64,000 nucleotides of DNA from Psettodes erumei (GCA_016785225.1 JAFBJZ010000660.1:1736001-1800000), one strand, 5' to 3'; positions 45,801-57,827 are shown, counted from the stretch's first letter. The notes: generated by a model not told the origin, from the sequence alone. A program made the numbers and translations.

Positions 45801-46620
45801 AAAAGTGATTATGTGCGAGCTGTTGTTGACACTGACAAATAATCTATTAAGATCCAGTGAGTCGCCATCAGTTAACATTATCGCCCCCCCTCGCGCTCAA
45901 ACTGGATGTACTGACTTCAAAGGTGACAAACGATATTGGGGGGCCGGCTCTTTTCCGCGCCCGGGGGTTCAGTGAACTGTCACCCGTGGCTGAAGCCGCA
46001 GCATCCCCTGCCCGGTGCATAATTTGACACAGCGACCTGTCCTTTGAAGGGGACAATAAAAAAGTCTCACTCGGGCTAATCACATTAGGCACCATTTGTC
46101 TTGCTGAGGCGAAGTGTCACGGTACCTTCCGCAGCAGTGCGTTCGTCACAGGCCGAGACAAGGCTCGCTGTTGTACACATGTCACCAGGAGAGGCAGACC
46201 TCCTGTAAAGCGCCCCCGGGTGTCATCCTCATGCGCCTGTGTGCCCAGCGCGCCTCCGGGGACCACCAAGGTTACTTGAGGTTGTTCCAGGGAGTCCTTA
46301 TGGTGCCCACATAGTGGTATTTTTTTCTATATTAAAGTGTGCAGGGATAACTTAATCATCACACAGATCAGTGGTTCAATGCCTATTGAAATGGGAAAAT
46401 AATGCGCCCTCAGATCTTTTAGAGATCTTTTGATCTTTTCTGATCCAAAGAGCAGAAACGACATGGATGTAGCTCATCTTCAACGGGAAGTGGAGCGTGA
46501 TAAACCTTCTCACTCCAACTTCCTCAAAGGAGATTTAGTGTTAAACGCCGTTTGGAGTACAGTTCGGGGAGGACTGGTTGAGAGGGACGCAAAGAGTTAA
46601 CGGGGGGGGGGCTTGCACAG
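42861..46620. other. Intergenic spacer between sptlc3 and ism1
   Basis: No coding exon supported. Balanced, repeat-poor patches at about 43,110-43,280, 44,640-45,110 and 45,840-46,100 look like candidate regulatory DNA; the last is listed separately. The rest is ordinary AT-rich DNA with a few A and T runs. Confidence 0.5.
45840..46100. promoter_or_regulatory. Candidate ism1-proximal regulatory element with two TCF/LEF-like sites
   Basis: A CpG-containing patch about 1.4 kb upstream of the ism1 initiator carries TTCAAAGG (45,916-45,923) and CCTTTGAA (46,041-46,048), a pair of oppositely oriented TCF/LEF-type cores, plus GGCTAATCACATTAGGC near 46,073-46,089. Wnt responsiveness is a guess from these cores, which also occur by chance. 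Confidence 0.25.
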
Positions 46621-46629
46621 GGCGTATAG

Positions 46630-46636
46630 TATAAAA
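46630..46636 (+). promoter_or_regulatory. ism1: Candidate TATA box for ism1
   Basis: TATAAAA in GC-richer surroundings, about 850 bp upstream of the ism1 ATG. If used, transcription would start near 46,660, giving a long 5' leader in the same exon or one with an unseen intron. Start sites nearer the ATG are also possible. Confidence 0.3.
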
Positions 46637-47477
46637 CCACCTCAAGAGCGCACAACAAGAACAGCGTGTGTGTCTTATGCGCCGTGGGTTGATATGGTTT
46701 AACTTGTTTCCTCCGACAGGACCTCTTTAGAGACGCACGACAGCCCGTGTCTTCATTTCGGTGGGCTCACGATCCGCAGCATAATGGATGAATTCTGTTT
46801 TTGAAACATAACTCCACCGTAAAGTCTTAACTAGGAAGATATAAATACTTATTTTGACTACCTGTGCAGTTTTTTTTCCCCACCAGAGGTAAACTCGTCA
46901 AATAACGCGTTGGACAGAGCAGAATGTGGACAAAAGAAGATATGCGTAAAGCGGCTGAAGTGGAAGTATGAGGAAAAGTGAAGTGTGAGGCTGAGAATGT
47001 GGCGGGGACACCACGGGGCAACTGGGCTGCAAGTTTCCTGAGCTTGGAGATTTGGCGAGGGCGCAACAAGAGCGGAAAGTGTAAATGCTGCGCGCTGGAT
47101 CAGTCCTGCAGAAGCTATTGAATACAGCGTATTAACTGGAACATCAGCGCATGAGCTCATGTCATATTTGGCTTAAAATCAAGCTGTACAAGTGGATACA
47201 TATTTATTTAGCACAAACCCATATTTACAAAGAAAAGCCACTGGATCCAAATTAACGAGGCTAAAGCACTTTCTTCCCGTTTTCCCAAATTAGTCACATT
47301 CCCCAGTCCGATCCTTTTCCCTTCATTTTTGCAATTCTGATTCCCGAAGTGGCTCCGAAGTGGTGTTGCGGCTCCTCGTCCCCGGCGGATCCGGAGATTG
47401 GAGTCTCTGCACCGGGAGGAGGCGGAGTCGGAGCTCCGGGCACACCGCAGGCTCCCAAGAGCGGCCGCGTCAAGAGG

Positions 47478-47615
47478 ATGGTGCGACTGGCCGCGGAACT
47501 GCTGCTGCTCCTGGGACTTCTTCTCCTTACCTTGCACATCACGGTGCTGCGGAGCAGTCCGCTGCCCCAGGGAAATGTAACTCTGAGCCTGGACCAGGAC
47601 ACAGCACTCACAGAG
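47478..47615 (+). CDS. ism1: ism1 coding exon 1 (signal peptide)
   Basis: It encodes residues 1-46: MVRLAAELLLLLGLLLLTLH, ITVLRSSPLPQGNVTLSLDQ, DTALTE. Donor GAG|GTGAGT, phase 0. The first 25 residues match human ISM1 exactly. The upstream in-frame sequence back to TAA at 47,262 has only near-cognate codons (CTG 47,337, GTG 47,349), so the ATG is kept. Confidence 0.95.
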
Positions 47616-50600
47616 GTGAGTCAGGGAAACCTATTAGTAGTGAGGTGATTTTCATTAAAGTTGATTTCTTGGGGGAAATCTGAGGCAAAAAAGTGATGTC
47701 TAAGGGGCTGTCACTTGGTCACAGGCAGATTTGATGACACGCTCAGTGGCCCAGGTAATACAAATCACCCAGTCCTCTGAGTCTTGAGGGGTTGTTGACA
47801 TACACACGGATATGGTCTCCCTGGGGTGTCCCCTGGGAATGGCAGGGAGCCAGCAGAGGGATGGAAGATGAGGCAGGGTCAGAGATCAGCCCCCTACACC
47901 AGACACACCTCCCTATTGTTGGGGGTTAAATGCTAGCTGCAGGCACTTCTCTGTCATCATGGGCTCATCACTGTCATCCAAGTGTTCATTTGATGGAGCT
48001 GTGGGTCAGAGCTGAAACCCTGCACCATGCACACTCCCCCCCCCTTTTAGAAGACAATAAATAGACTAATGTTCATAAATGAAATTAATTTTGGAAATCT
48101 ATTTTACTTCGGTAGAGTCTGGACAAACTCCAGTTTTTAATGACGCCCACTGGGTTTGTCGTCCAGTTTAGAACATGCAGCGACGAAGCTTCACAAGGGA
48201 GACATTTGTCAACATGACACCACTTAAGACAGCTTTAATAGTTTAACTGTCCATTTTAAAGCACACAGACTCCAGAAGAGCCCCAAAGCCTGACCCGAGG
48301 GTTAAGACAGGTCTGGGATCAACAGGCTTTTTTAGAGAGTGTTAGCATCCTTCAGCTGCTTTTTGATGTATATTTAGCACGCTACTGAAATACTTTCTTC
48401 ATGTTCCAGTGATAAATGGGTATTTATGTCAACCGGGATGGTGTCCTTTTAATAAATGCTTTATTGGGGAAATAGCAGGTGGGGTGAACGGAAAGAATTT
48501 TTACTACAGCAGAGGATGGTGAGGTTAATTTCTCTTATCTCCTCTATGGCTGCCATCGCTGTAGACTGACCGGCGTATATGCAACAGCAGCACTGTGCTC
48601 GGCTGGATATCAGGGCATGCAAAGCTGAGGAAATATTCCAGGAATTTATCGAATGCTTGTCACACAGCCAAAACGCTGGATCGGACAAGCAGGGCGAGGA
48701 CCAGGAGGCAGTTCCTCCCAAGGAATCGCAGTCAAAATACTGAACGCATGCCACCCACTCCAACCTCAGCGCAGCTTTTCTCATAAGAGGTTCACATTTA
48801 CATAGAGATTATTGCTTGTGATGACAGAGCCCAACATGGCCACCAATGCCCCATGTTGGGGCAAGTGCTGAATTTTTTTTTCTTCTTTTTTTGCTCATGA
48901 ATGCTCTGACTATGTGCAGATATGCCTCACTGGTCCGGCACTGAAGACAGTGATGTCATCTTTCAGCCAGGCTTGTCACGGCCCAGGGGGTGTATTGTCA
49001 TGCCAAGGTGTCATATTTAAAATGCCATTCAGAAAACAACAAATGACAGGATGCGGCTCCATGCACCTGTACTGGAGAGAGAAAAGGCTTTGGTCCAAGG
49101 CCCATTATCATCACTGACCCAGAGTGAGAGATTCATCCAGCGCCGCAGGGTGGATAGCTACTGTGATATCAGATTTGAAAGCATTTGACAGGCAAAAACA
49201 TACACCAGTTCAAACCAGATTCAAGCTTCATCTGAAGGGTTTGCTGCTTTTCTACCACATCTCTTCAGCTTCCTCAGTTTGGTGATGTAAATAAACGCAT
49301 ACACCCCCTGTATGAGGCGTGTGACAGAGGAAGGATAGTTTTCTCTTCCACCTACATAAGTGTAGTGCTGAAAAGCATCTGGCACAATGTGCACTGCCTT
49401 CATTTCCTGCCAGCGTCCCGGGGGAAGGACCCCTGAGTTGCTCCCAATTGAAAATGGAGTCATGCCCCTTTAAGCAGCCCTAACAAAGTGAAAAAGGGGG
49501 AAGCGGGAAAAGAGGAGGAGATATTGTGAGGAGGGAGAGGGGGTGGCTTGTGTATGCAAGTGTTCATTCATGGCTTTTGAGAGTGGGAGGGGGGGGGTTG
49601 ACATCCTGGGAGGCCCCAAATGAAGGGAGGAATGGTTTGTCACTTTTGATCTCCAAATTAAAGCATGTTTCTCCTTGAGGAAGATCTCAGATGAGTGAGA
49701 GGGACTGTAAAGCCCAGCCATCAAAGAGGAACACTGCTGATTTTTTTTCTTTTTCTAACTTTTAAATACGTTACTACTGTGATCTGCTACAGTCTGAGCA
49801 GTATTACAGAAAAAATAAGAAAACTGCATGTTTTTCTCATTAGGCTGTGTCAAAAAACACCAAAGAGAGTCATTGGGAAAACAGAGAGAGCAGCGTTTAT
49901 GTCGACATTATCGGGAACTGACAGACTTTAAACAACTGATACACAACTGCCATTCCTCTCTGATGAGTAATTCCCATGTACCCTGTGCATTCTTTCCATT
50001 ATTTTCACCTCAAATGATTCAGACATTCTGCCGAAACACAGATTGAGACTGAGAATTTGGACATATAAAATTTCATGGTTCGTCCTTCACACTGCTGAGC
50101 TGCCAGATGGAAATATAGATTTAGTGAAATCTCAGCGCGGCTGAGGAAAAAAACGGTAGACTTCCCTGTTTCTGTCCAGTCGATGGATTTTCATTCATTT
50201 CAGCAGCACTATCTTACAACTCCTCAATATCAGAGCTCAGTGGGATGTGATTTAAACAGTTTGACGGATCATTTTAACATGAAAGTCACTGCAAATACGA
50301 CCGCTAATTCATGTGGTGACAGACGTTTGGGGAAGACTTTCAGAATCAGTTTGATTCATTTTGCTTTCCTAATTTGTGTTTTTTTAGTTTCTAAACTGTT
50401 TGATATCAAATTATTTCCACTAGTTTTATTATTGCACAATATATTTAATGAATATTAACTCTTCCCCTAGTATCTGTTAGATAATGTATGGCCTAAACAT
50501 AAATCAAACTGCATTGGTGCTGTTTCTGGCATTTGCACAGAACGTACACCACGCAGGCGGCGGCTGCAGCTCCCATACCGAATTAAACATCTCCATCAAG

Positions 50601-53600
50601 TGTGGCTCTGGGATTAATCAGAACTGACTTTAAATAAATCTAATATCTGCCTGCCATGTGTAATGCAGCATAATATGACACAACAGAGGATTCAGACAGG
50701 ATTAGAGTGGATAATGGAGAATTATTCAGCAAACACTGCGGCTCGGTTTTATGACAAGAGTTTACGTATTCTGAAACATTTCTATTTAAAAGGCCAACTC
50801 ACTGTCTTTTTTTGTTTTGATTTGTTTTAGTTAAATCAGTAGCCTGAGCATCTCAAGAATTTCCATAAGTGGCAGGTGTCATGGATAGAAACATGTCAGA
50901 GAAACTCTCTGTGTCTGTGTGGGGAGGTTACGTGTTTTCGGGTAGTGGATGTAAATGACTGTTTCGAGTAACGTTATCATAAAACAGCACTGTTTGGACT
51001 AAAGGGCAACTTAATTAGGTCTTCAAATAAATATAATCTAGAAAATATCTTCCATCCATCACAGCCATTTAGTGTACTTACAAATGGATGTAACATAGGT
51101 ACTTCCATTGTCACTGAACCTGTAAGTGTTGTGCTGGGGCTGCTCCCTTGGCGGAGCTCAGTTACAGACACTGGGAGAGACTTCTGAAGGCTGGGGACTT
51201 GAAAGGCAGGGTTATCACATGGTCATCTCAAAGCCCAAGTACTTGCGATAGAACCAAAGAGGGTCCTGTGATGTTCACATGAAGGGGTCGATAGCTGATG
51301 CGCAATCTGTGCTGCTGAAATGATCTTTTTTCTGCACTGAACCTCTCCTTAGCTGTAATTGCTCGGTTGCGGAAAAAGACATTTGTGGTTCTGATTGAAA
51401 TCTGTCTTTTTTAGAATCTATCTTTTCCCCCCAAGTTTTATGATTTTTAACATAAATTCTCATAAAAACATCATCTTATCTACACTAAATTCTCCCGTGG
51501 CTCTTCTTCCTCAAGATTATGGGCAATTGTATAATCATTGTAATTATGACAGTTGCTCACATTAACAAATGTGATGTGAAAGTATTTAAATTCATTACAA
51601 AGCATCATAATAACGCCATCTTATCTCTGAAGTAGTACTAAGTCACCCTAAATGGATAGGAAAGTTGTTCTGTTCAGCCAGCGAGCTGTCCCCTCTGTGG
51701 CTGAATTCAAGCTACATGTACATTTATAATCCTTCCTCCCGTGCTGAGCAGCTCCATTTACAGTGCCTATATTGTCCCAGAGTGCACCTTGGCTGGACAC
51801 AAACAGCTCCACTGGGGGCTTTTATGCTGACCACAATGTGGCTGAGCTGACACTTTGTCTGCGACTGGCCACCGCAACTGTACAGCGCTGCCGCCATATT
51901 CTCAGGCCTGGGCCCAGCCACAAAAACACTGGGGAGGGCGAAAGGGGACATTAAAAAAGAAAATAAGGAGCGTGATTGATGGCTCTCTTTGATCTTATTT
52001 TATGCCACCCTCGAATGGATGATTGCTGACTACTTATGGCTATCTGTCCAAGTGAGGAGTAATTGTTCCTTCTGTGCATACCTGACAGGTGACATATGGC
52101 CCAACTGTCCTTTTGGGATGAATTTACAACACACACCCCACCCCCCCCACCCTCGTCAGAAGGCCAAATGTTTTTTCTGTCAACTTGAAGGCAGATGTAA
52201 TTATTTTGCAATGTTTGCTTAGGTTTCTCTGTATAACCCCAGTGCAAGAAAACCATCAGTCTCTCGTGGCTCTTTTCTCCCGGCCAGCACCAGAACATGC
52301 TAAATATGCCCACATCCTATTGCTATGGTAAAGCAGCAGCAGACTCTGTCAGTTAAAAATGGAAAAGTATACAGTCTAGCTGTGACACTGGCTCTGAAAA
52401 CAGGCTCTAGATGGATTATATTTTGGTGGAAGCAGACAGACGCCCAGAACTCAGGGTGATGTTTGTTGAACTGTTGGCTAATCAGTGGCTCCTACTTTCT
52501 GAGTCCACTGTCTGCAGGATTTATGACAGAGGTCATGGCCACATGATCCTCTGTCAACATGAAAGATCAACATAATGTTGCTGGGAGCGCAGACTCTGAA
52601 GTGACATGCAAGGCAACACAAAATATTTCAATTTTATTTTAAACGTATTCTTATGATCTAATAATATGTATGCACAAACCAACAAATAATTAATGTTATG
52701 ACTCTGTCTCTCCTCAACAGAACAACATAAATGCAAAAAGCAGCTCCTCCGCCCAGCTGGCTCCTGAAGACCGGCGGTCTGGTCCAGAACACCGGTTGGC
52801 CCTGCCCTGGGCACAAGGCAGCAACGTACACAGGGACGGCCCTGGCACGTTCCTCCTAGATCTGCACAATTTCCCCGACCTCTCCAAAGCCGACATCAAT
52901 GGACAGAATCCCAACATACAGGTGATTGTGTGCGTCTGGGCACCTGCCGGTGGGCTTTGATGCTTTCACTCGCTTGTGAGACGTGGCTACCCAAGCACAC
53001 AGGACAGGAAGAGCAAACAGGAAGAAGGAGAATAGCTTGGTGCACATCACTACCCCCTTTTTCTCCCCCCCTCCGTCCCATTTCACACTTCCTGGCTCAT
53101 AGTGAAGCTTAAGATAGACACTGAGGTCTCACGTCCATCATAATGACAGCTAAAAGGCAGATGCTAACCAGCAATGCTTCACTACTAACCCATGTGCAGG
53201 AAGACAGACAGCAGCTTATGTAAATGTGTGGCAGGCCCTTGCCCATAAGTCCCTCAGCGGTGCAGATGGCTGAGTAACCGCTGCCATGTTTAAATCATTC
53301 CCCTGTCTAATCCAGCGAGGGGGTCTTTCCATTTCTGAGAGCATCACTGCTAAATCCGTGCACGAACAAAATGTATTAACATCTCAAGATGTGGGAAGAG
53401 AGCGGAGCAACCAATTGAGCAAGGGCGTGAGGCTGTGGGAGAAGGGGAGGAGGAGGAGGCGGAGGGGGGGTTGTCTTTGATCCTGGGATTCATCTGGCTT
53501 TCATGGTCTGGAGGAGGCCGGGTAGCCCTTTGAACTTTGTGTTTAGGTGGAGAGGGCCCAAGAGGTGGGAGGGTGGCTGAGGGGCAGGGGTGGTGGTCCC

Positions 53601-56600
53601 CCCTCATCTGGGAGGCACATGTGTTAGGACAGAAAGGGGGAGGGGGCAATACTGTGTGTTGGGGTATTAGAAAGTGTCACCTCACAGCACCCGATCGAGC
53701 AATTCTGTCCTTAAATGTTACTCAAGAATCTTGTTTGATGGCTCTGTGCTGGACGTCGACTTTAAATTCTGCCCCTTAACACAGGTGACCATCGAAGTGG
53801 TGGACGGGCTGGAGGGCCACGAGCCAGAGAAAGGCCTCCGCAAGGAAAGCAAACCCAACTGGGCTTCTCCTAACTGGAGAAACTGGTGGCCCCACACTTC
53901 GTCATCCTCCTCCTCCTCCACCGTTCATCAAACGGAGGAGCAAGATCGCTCCTATGGGGGCAACGGCGAGGACAGCAACTTCCTCAGGCCGCCGGCAGAC
54001 TGGGACAGGAGAGGAGGCACCGGGGGAGGAAGCAAAGCTCAAACCGAATACGGTGAGTGGGAGAGGAGGGTGTGCTGTGTGTTTGCAAGGGAATGAGTGC
54101 ACAATGCATATTGCAGAATATTTAGCAGGATGTATAGGCTCTTGTTTGAGCACTGGTCCAGTATTTCCACAGATGGTCATACTCTGATGTGGAATCTGTA
54201 ATTTGCAGATTTGCTGATTTAAGCTGTCACCATAATAAGTGCAGTCATCCCAGGCGAGCCTTTGGGAGCCCCTGATTGAAGCCTTTAACACTCTTTTATG
54301 AGATGGATTCCTCTGTGGCGTGGAGCTAGCTACGTGACACAGTTTAAACGCATCGCAACATCAAAGTTCAGGAGCAGGAATGGGGCCAGGAGCCCCGTTT
54401 CGCCTGCCACACTGTTCTCACAACACTCTCCAAAAAAGCAACACCACAGATAAATCTGCCGTGGAAGAATTTACACTCGCTGTCGTACAGTATGCGTCCG
54501 GCCCGTGTTGTAGCATGCCCAAACCAACATGGTCGAACAGGAATGCGTACGCTGTGGAAAATGTCATTTTATCCACTTGCACTTGCACTACAGCGGTTAG
54601 GAAGCCCATTTTATAATCTTTTTTGTCAAACCAGAGCCCATGTTTAATGTTCCGGGCTTATCGCTGCGGTCGGCTCTCATTCATCCTTTATTTCATACCA
54701 CACTAACGGACATGAAAATATTTTATCATCATTACTGTCCTGCTTTTAAACCTAATAATCATAATTGTGGACGAGCAGTGAAGGTTGTTCATCACAGGCC
54801 ATTCGCAATGCATTCAGCTGCGGGCTGAAGGCAGGTCATTATCAAGTTTTCTAAATTCTGAGATTTGTCTGAGCAGCCACCAGCTCGTCGGCCGTAATAA
54901 GCTATGAAAAGGGGGACAGGAGCAGCTTTAGACAGCTATCTGGCCTTTATTCATATAAAATGCTCATAATGAGGGGCAGATGGCAGCGGGGGGAATTACT
55001 TCCATCCCAACATGCCCACATAAATTCTCCTCATTGATGGAGTAGTGCTTTCAAGATGTGTGTTTGTGTGTATGTGTGTTTGCGTGCAGTAGTGATGGGT
55101 GATGGTGGCGGCGGGCTGAGGTGGTCGTCCAGCCCAGTGTAACTGTTTCCATGTACACCCATTACAGTGATCTGCTCAAAGATAATTGGAGTTAAAGAGG
55201 ATTTCTCGCCGTTTCACTTCCTATTTTCAGACCAATGAATCACATCAACTGGACGGCGTCCTGCGCCACTGTGCTGCAGATACACAGGCAGCGCCTAACC
55301 ATTTCTGTTTGCACATTGCCTGCTGGATCCCCTGTAGTCTGCAAAAATGCTTCCCCGTTATTTCCCTTACCGCACAACACACATGCTGTGCAAGTGCACA
55401 TACAACATAGTGTATTCATGTGTGTGTATATGTGCAGGATTGCTTGGTATCTGCTTTGAGGGGCAAAGTCAAAGAGAACTTTGAGCTCCCTTACTTCCTC
55501 TTTCATGCCCCCCCCCAATTATTATTAGTGAGGCATGCTAACAGGCCTGAGTAAGTTCAGCATGTGGCCTGCATCAGATCTGAGGATCTCTCTCTCTCGC
55601 TCTTTCTCCCCTAATCCAGACTATATGGATGGAGAGGGCGACTGGAGTAACTGGTCAGCGTGCAGTGTGACCTGCGGAAATGGCAACCAGAAGAGGACCA
55701 GGTCCTGCGGTTATGCCTGTACAGCCACGGAGTCCAGGACTTGTGATATGCCCAACTGTCCAGGTAAGGTCTTGATTTTGAGTCAAAGAATAAAAAAAGT
55801 CAGTGTGATGATGGATATCAGAGAATATTGTTGTGTGTAAGTCTGTGTTGATTTAGTGGTTTTGAACTTTTGATCCACCTTTCACTGTTAATTCATCTCT
55901 CTGAAGGTATTGAGGATGCCTTCAAGACAGCAGCTACTGAAGTCAGCCTGTTAGCTGGAACAGATGAGTTCAATGCCACGGAGCTCTTTGGTGTTGGTAC
56001 GTTACTGCCTGCTCTTGTCTTACTGCAGACTATCCCTCATTCAGACGTCCTTGCATTATCAAAGGTAGTTCATCCATCTGGCGGCAGAGTTCCTGCACAC
56101 ACACACACACACGCAGAGCATTCCTCACGCTCGGACTGTGGTCCATTACTTTGCCGAGATGAAAATGCGCAACAGGGCAGGAAGAGCACAGTATGCCGCT
56201 TACCCACTCATGTCTTTATCTGTCTGTTCTTAATCAACCAGGGGAAAACACCTTCAAGTTAAACGTCACACCTTCACATACTTCTGGTTTCATCTTCTGA
56301 TGTTAGTGAGTGTTGGGAAAGAGATGCAGCATTTAATAGTAATATTCCTTTGTTCCAGACACAGACAGCTGCGAGCGATGGATGAACTGCAAGAGCGACT
56401 TCTTGAAGAAGTACATGACCAAGGTGGCGAACGACCTTCCCAGCTGCCCTTGCTCTTACCCAACTGAGGTGGCGTACAGCACGGCAGACGTACACGACGC
56501 GCCCACACGCCGAGATTTTCGTTGGAAAGACGCCAGCGGGCCAAAAGAGAAGCTGGAGATCTACAAGCCCACGGCCCGGTACTGCATCCGCTCCATGCTG

Positions 56601-56876
56601 ACGCTGGAGTCCACCACGCTGGCCGCACAGCACTGCTGCTACGACGACAGCATGAAGCTCATCACTCGAGGCAAAGGGGCGGGCACGCCCAACCTCATCA
56701 GCACCGAGTTCTCAGCTGACCTGCACTACAAGGTGGACATCCTGCCCTGGATCATCTGCAAAGGGGACTGGAGCCGCTACAACCAGGCCCGGCCACCAAA
56801 CAATGGGCAGAAGTGTCCTGACAACCCTCAGGACGAGGACTACTACAAACAGTTTGAAGAAGCAAGGGAGTTCTAG
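47478..56876 (+). CDS. ism1: Isthmin-1, secreted TSR/AMOP protein (6 coding exons)
   Basis: Secreted protein first found at the embryonic midbrain-hindbrain isthmus; reported in vertebrates as an angiogenesis modulator, a Nodal antagonist and an insulin-like adipokine. Exons 47478-47615, 52721-52921, 53785-54052, 55620-55763, 55907-55996 and 56359-56876 join to 1,359 nt, 452 residues (human 464), with every phase consistent. Domains: hydrophobic signal/anchor at about 5-26, a variable linker with the conserved core FLLDLHNFPDLSKADINGQN, a thrombospondin type 1 repeat at about 208-250 (W211, W214 and C217, C221), and an AMOP domain from about 281 to near the end. Sequons lie at N33, N213 and N273. 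The start is the ATG giving MVRLAAELLLLLGLLLLTLH, identical to the human N-terminus. The frame is open for 71 codons upstream but has no ATG there. Confidence 0.97.
47616..52720 (+). other. ism1: ism1 intron 1 (5.1 kb)
   Basis: The largest intron of ism1, a common place for enhancers of developmental genes. It holds a G-rich run near 49,588-49,600 and several low-repeat patches. The most striking, at about 50,490-50,760, is listed separately. No nested gene is seen on either strand. Confidence 0.55.
50490..50760. promoter_or_regulatory. Candidate ism1 intronic enhancer with two OTX-type sites
   Basis: GGATTA, the core bound by OTX/bicoid-class (K50) homeodomains, occurs at 50,611-50,616 (as GGGATTAATC) and at 50,699-50,704. 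Other AT-rich motifs lie between them in repeat-free sequence. OTX2 is a key midbrain factor and ism1 is named for isthmic expression, so the pairing is suggestive. This is inference from motifs; GGATTA is short and common. Confidence 0.28.
52721..52921 (+). CDS. ism1: ism1 coding exon 2
   Basis: Acceptor CTCAACAG|AAC, donor ATACAG|GTGATT, phase 0 at both ends. It encodes residues 47-113. The first half is a diverged linker; the second half, FLLDLHNFPDLSKADINGQN followed by PNIQ, is nearly the same as human FLLDLPNFPDLSKADINGQN. Confidence 0.95.
53785..54052 (+). CDS. ism1: ism1 coding exon 3 (linker)
   Basis: Acceptor AACACAG|GTG, donor TACG|GTGAGT, phase 1 at the end. It encodes VTIEVVDGLEGHEPEKGLRK, ..WASPNWRNWWPHTSSSSSSS, ..GNGEDSNFLRPPADWDRRG. 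The VTIEVVDG opening, the WW and the EDSNFL.PP..WD segment align with human ISM1. A seven-serine run (TCN codons at about 53,899-53,919) is a local expansion in the otherwise disordered linker. Confidence 0.93.
55620..55763 (+). CDS. ism1: ism1 coding exon 4 (thrombospondin type 1 repeat)
   Basis: Acceptor AATCCAG|AC, donor CCAG|GTAAGG, phase 1 on both sides, so the domain is a symmetric exon. It encodes DYMDGEGDWSNWSACSVTCG, NGNQKRTRSCGYACTATESR, TCDMPNCPG. WSNWSACSVTCG is the canonical TSR opening with a WxxW C-mannosylation-type motif; six cysteines are present. Confidence 0.98.
55907..55996 (+). CDS. ism1: ism1 coding exon 5
   Basis: Acceptor CTGAAG|GT, donor GTTG|GTACGT, phase 1 on both sides, 90 nt. 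It encodes GIEDAFKTAATEVSLLAGTD and EFNATELFGV, matching human GIEDTFRTAATEVSLLAGSE. It carries the sequon NAT at residue 273. The preceding intron is only 143 bp. Confidence 0.96.
56359..56876 (+). CDS. ism1: ism1 coding exon 6 (AMOP domain, C-terminus)
   Basis: Acceptor TTCCAG|AC; stop TAG at 56,874-56,876. It encodes TDSCERWMNCKSDFLKKYMT, LPSCPCSYPTEVAYSTADVH, FRWKDASGPKEKLEIYKPTA, AAQHCCYDDSMKLITRGKGA, GTPNLISTEFSADLHYKVDI and the tail ..FEEAREF. This is a complete AMOP domain, the part of isthmin reported to bind integrin alpha-v beta-5. It is strongly GC-rich at third positions compared with the flanking introns. Confidence 0.98.
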
Positions 56877-57382
56877 CCCGCTGTCGAGTGAATGGAAACA
56901 AAAAAACACACTGCTTAAATATTCAGCTAAACCTCAAAAATGGTGCTGAAACCATTTTTTAATTCTGTTTTAGGTCAAATAACAAATGAACTTTAAAGCT
57001 CTGAGGATCGAGACTTGCTGCTCTTTTGAATCAAGAGGCATAAAAATCCACCAGAGTCAGAACCCTCACTTGGTCACAAGGAACTTTTCTTGACTTAACC
57101 AAAAACAGGCACAAAGTGTTGCTTTGTTTTGAATTTTTTTTTGTTTTGTTTTGTTTTTATAAAATATGCCTCTGAAATTTTGCCAGTAATTGTGTTGCCA
57201 ATTACAACTCAGTCAGATTTGGTCACTAAAGGGAGAGCTGACTTTGTATTCTTAAAAGGGAAAGCTATTATTCTCGGAAAGTCAGTTTAGGTTGTATCCG
57301 TGTTCGTCTCCATAGATTGTTTATATGTGGTGAATCTGAAAGGCCTGTGATAATAGAATAATGAGATCCCTCAGGAATGTGT

Positions 57383-57403
57383 TGGGGTGGGGGGGTGGGG
57401 GGG
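57383..57403 (+). repeat. G-run tract in ism1 3' UTR, potential RNA G-quadruplex
   Basis: GGGG-T-GGGGGGG-T-GGGGGGG on the mRNA-sense strand. Runs long enough to supply four G-triplets make an RNA quadruplex possible. Whether it folds is not testable here. Confidence 0.65.
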
Positions 57404-57821
57404 CTTGGACAGAGGACAGGGTACGAAACTTATTTTCTCCCATTTTGTCATTTGCAATATCCAGGTCCTCATGTAAGCTTGTAAGTATGTTTATCTAGCA
57501 TGCACATTTTTTTTTTGAAATTTGTACCGATAATTTACAACCACGTCCCTTGTGTCTCTGAGGCAGATCTCCATTGTAAAAATCCTGCATTATTTTTGTA
57601 AAGTATTTATTAAGCTGTAGCTGCGTCTGAGTTGGGTGTCTACGACTGTGGTTTCTGATTCACATACTGTATGGCTGAATGCTAACTTGAGATCGCTCTC
57701 CAGCTCAGACTTTGCCTTCAATGTGCATATCCCCGTCTCAAGTTAGGATTAAACCGTAAGAAGACCGTGAAGAATGTGTGAATTCAACTGTACGGAAAGA
57801 TTTTTGAAATATAAATCTATA

Positions 57822-57827
57822 AATAAA
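57822..57827 (+). terminator. ism1: ism1 poly(A) signal
   Basis: AATAAA about 945 nt after the stop, with GT-containing sequence (GAATGTGTTGC) about 17-27 nt downstream. It is the best hexamer before the composition changes. Confidence 0.6.

Noticed and set aside
47349..47477. ism1 start at the upstream GTG
   Set aside because: Vertebrate nuclear genes rarely start at GTG, and the ATG at 47,478 gives the exact conserved isthmin-1 signal sequence.
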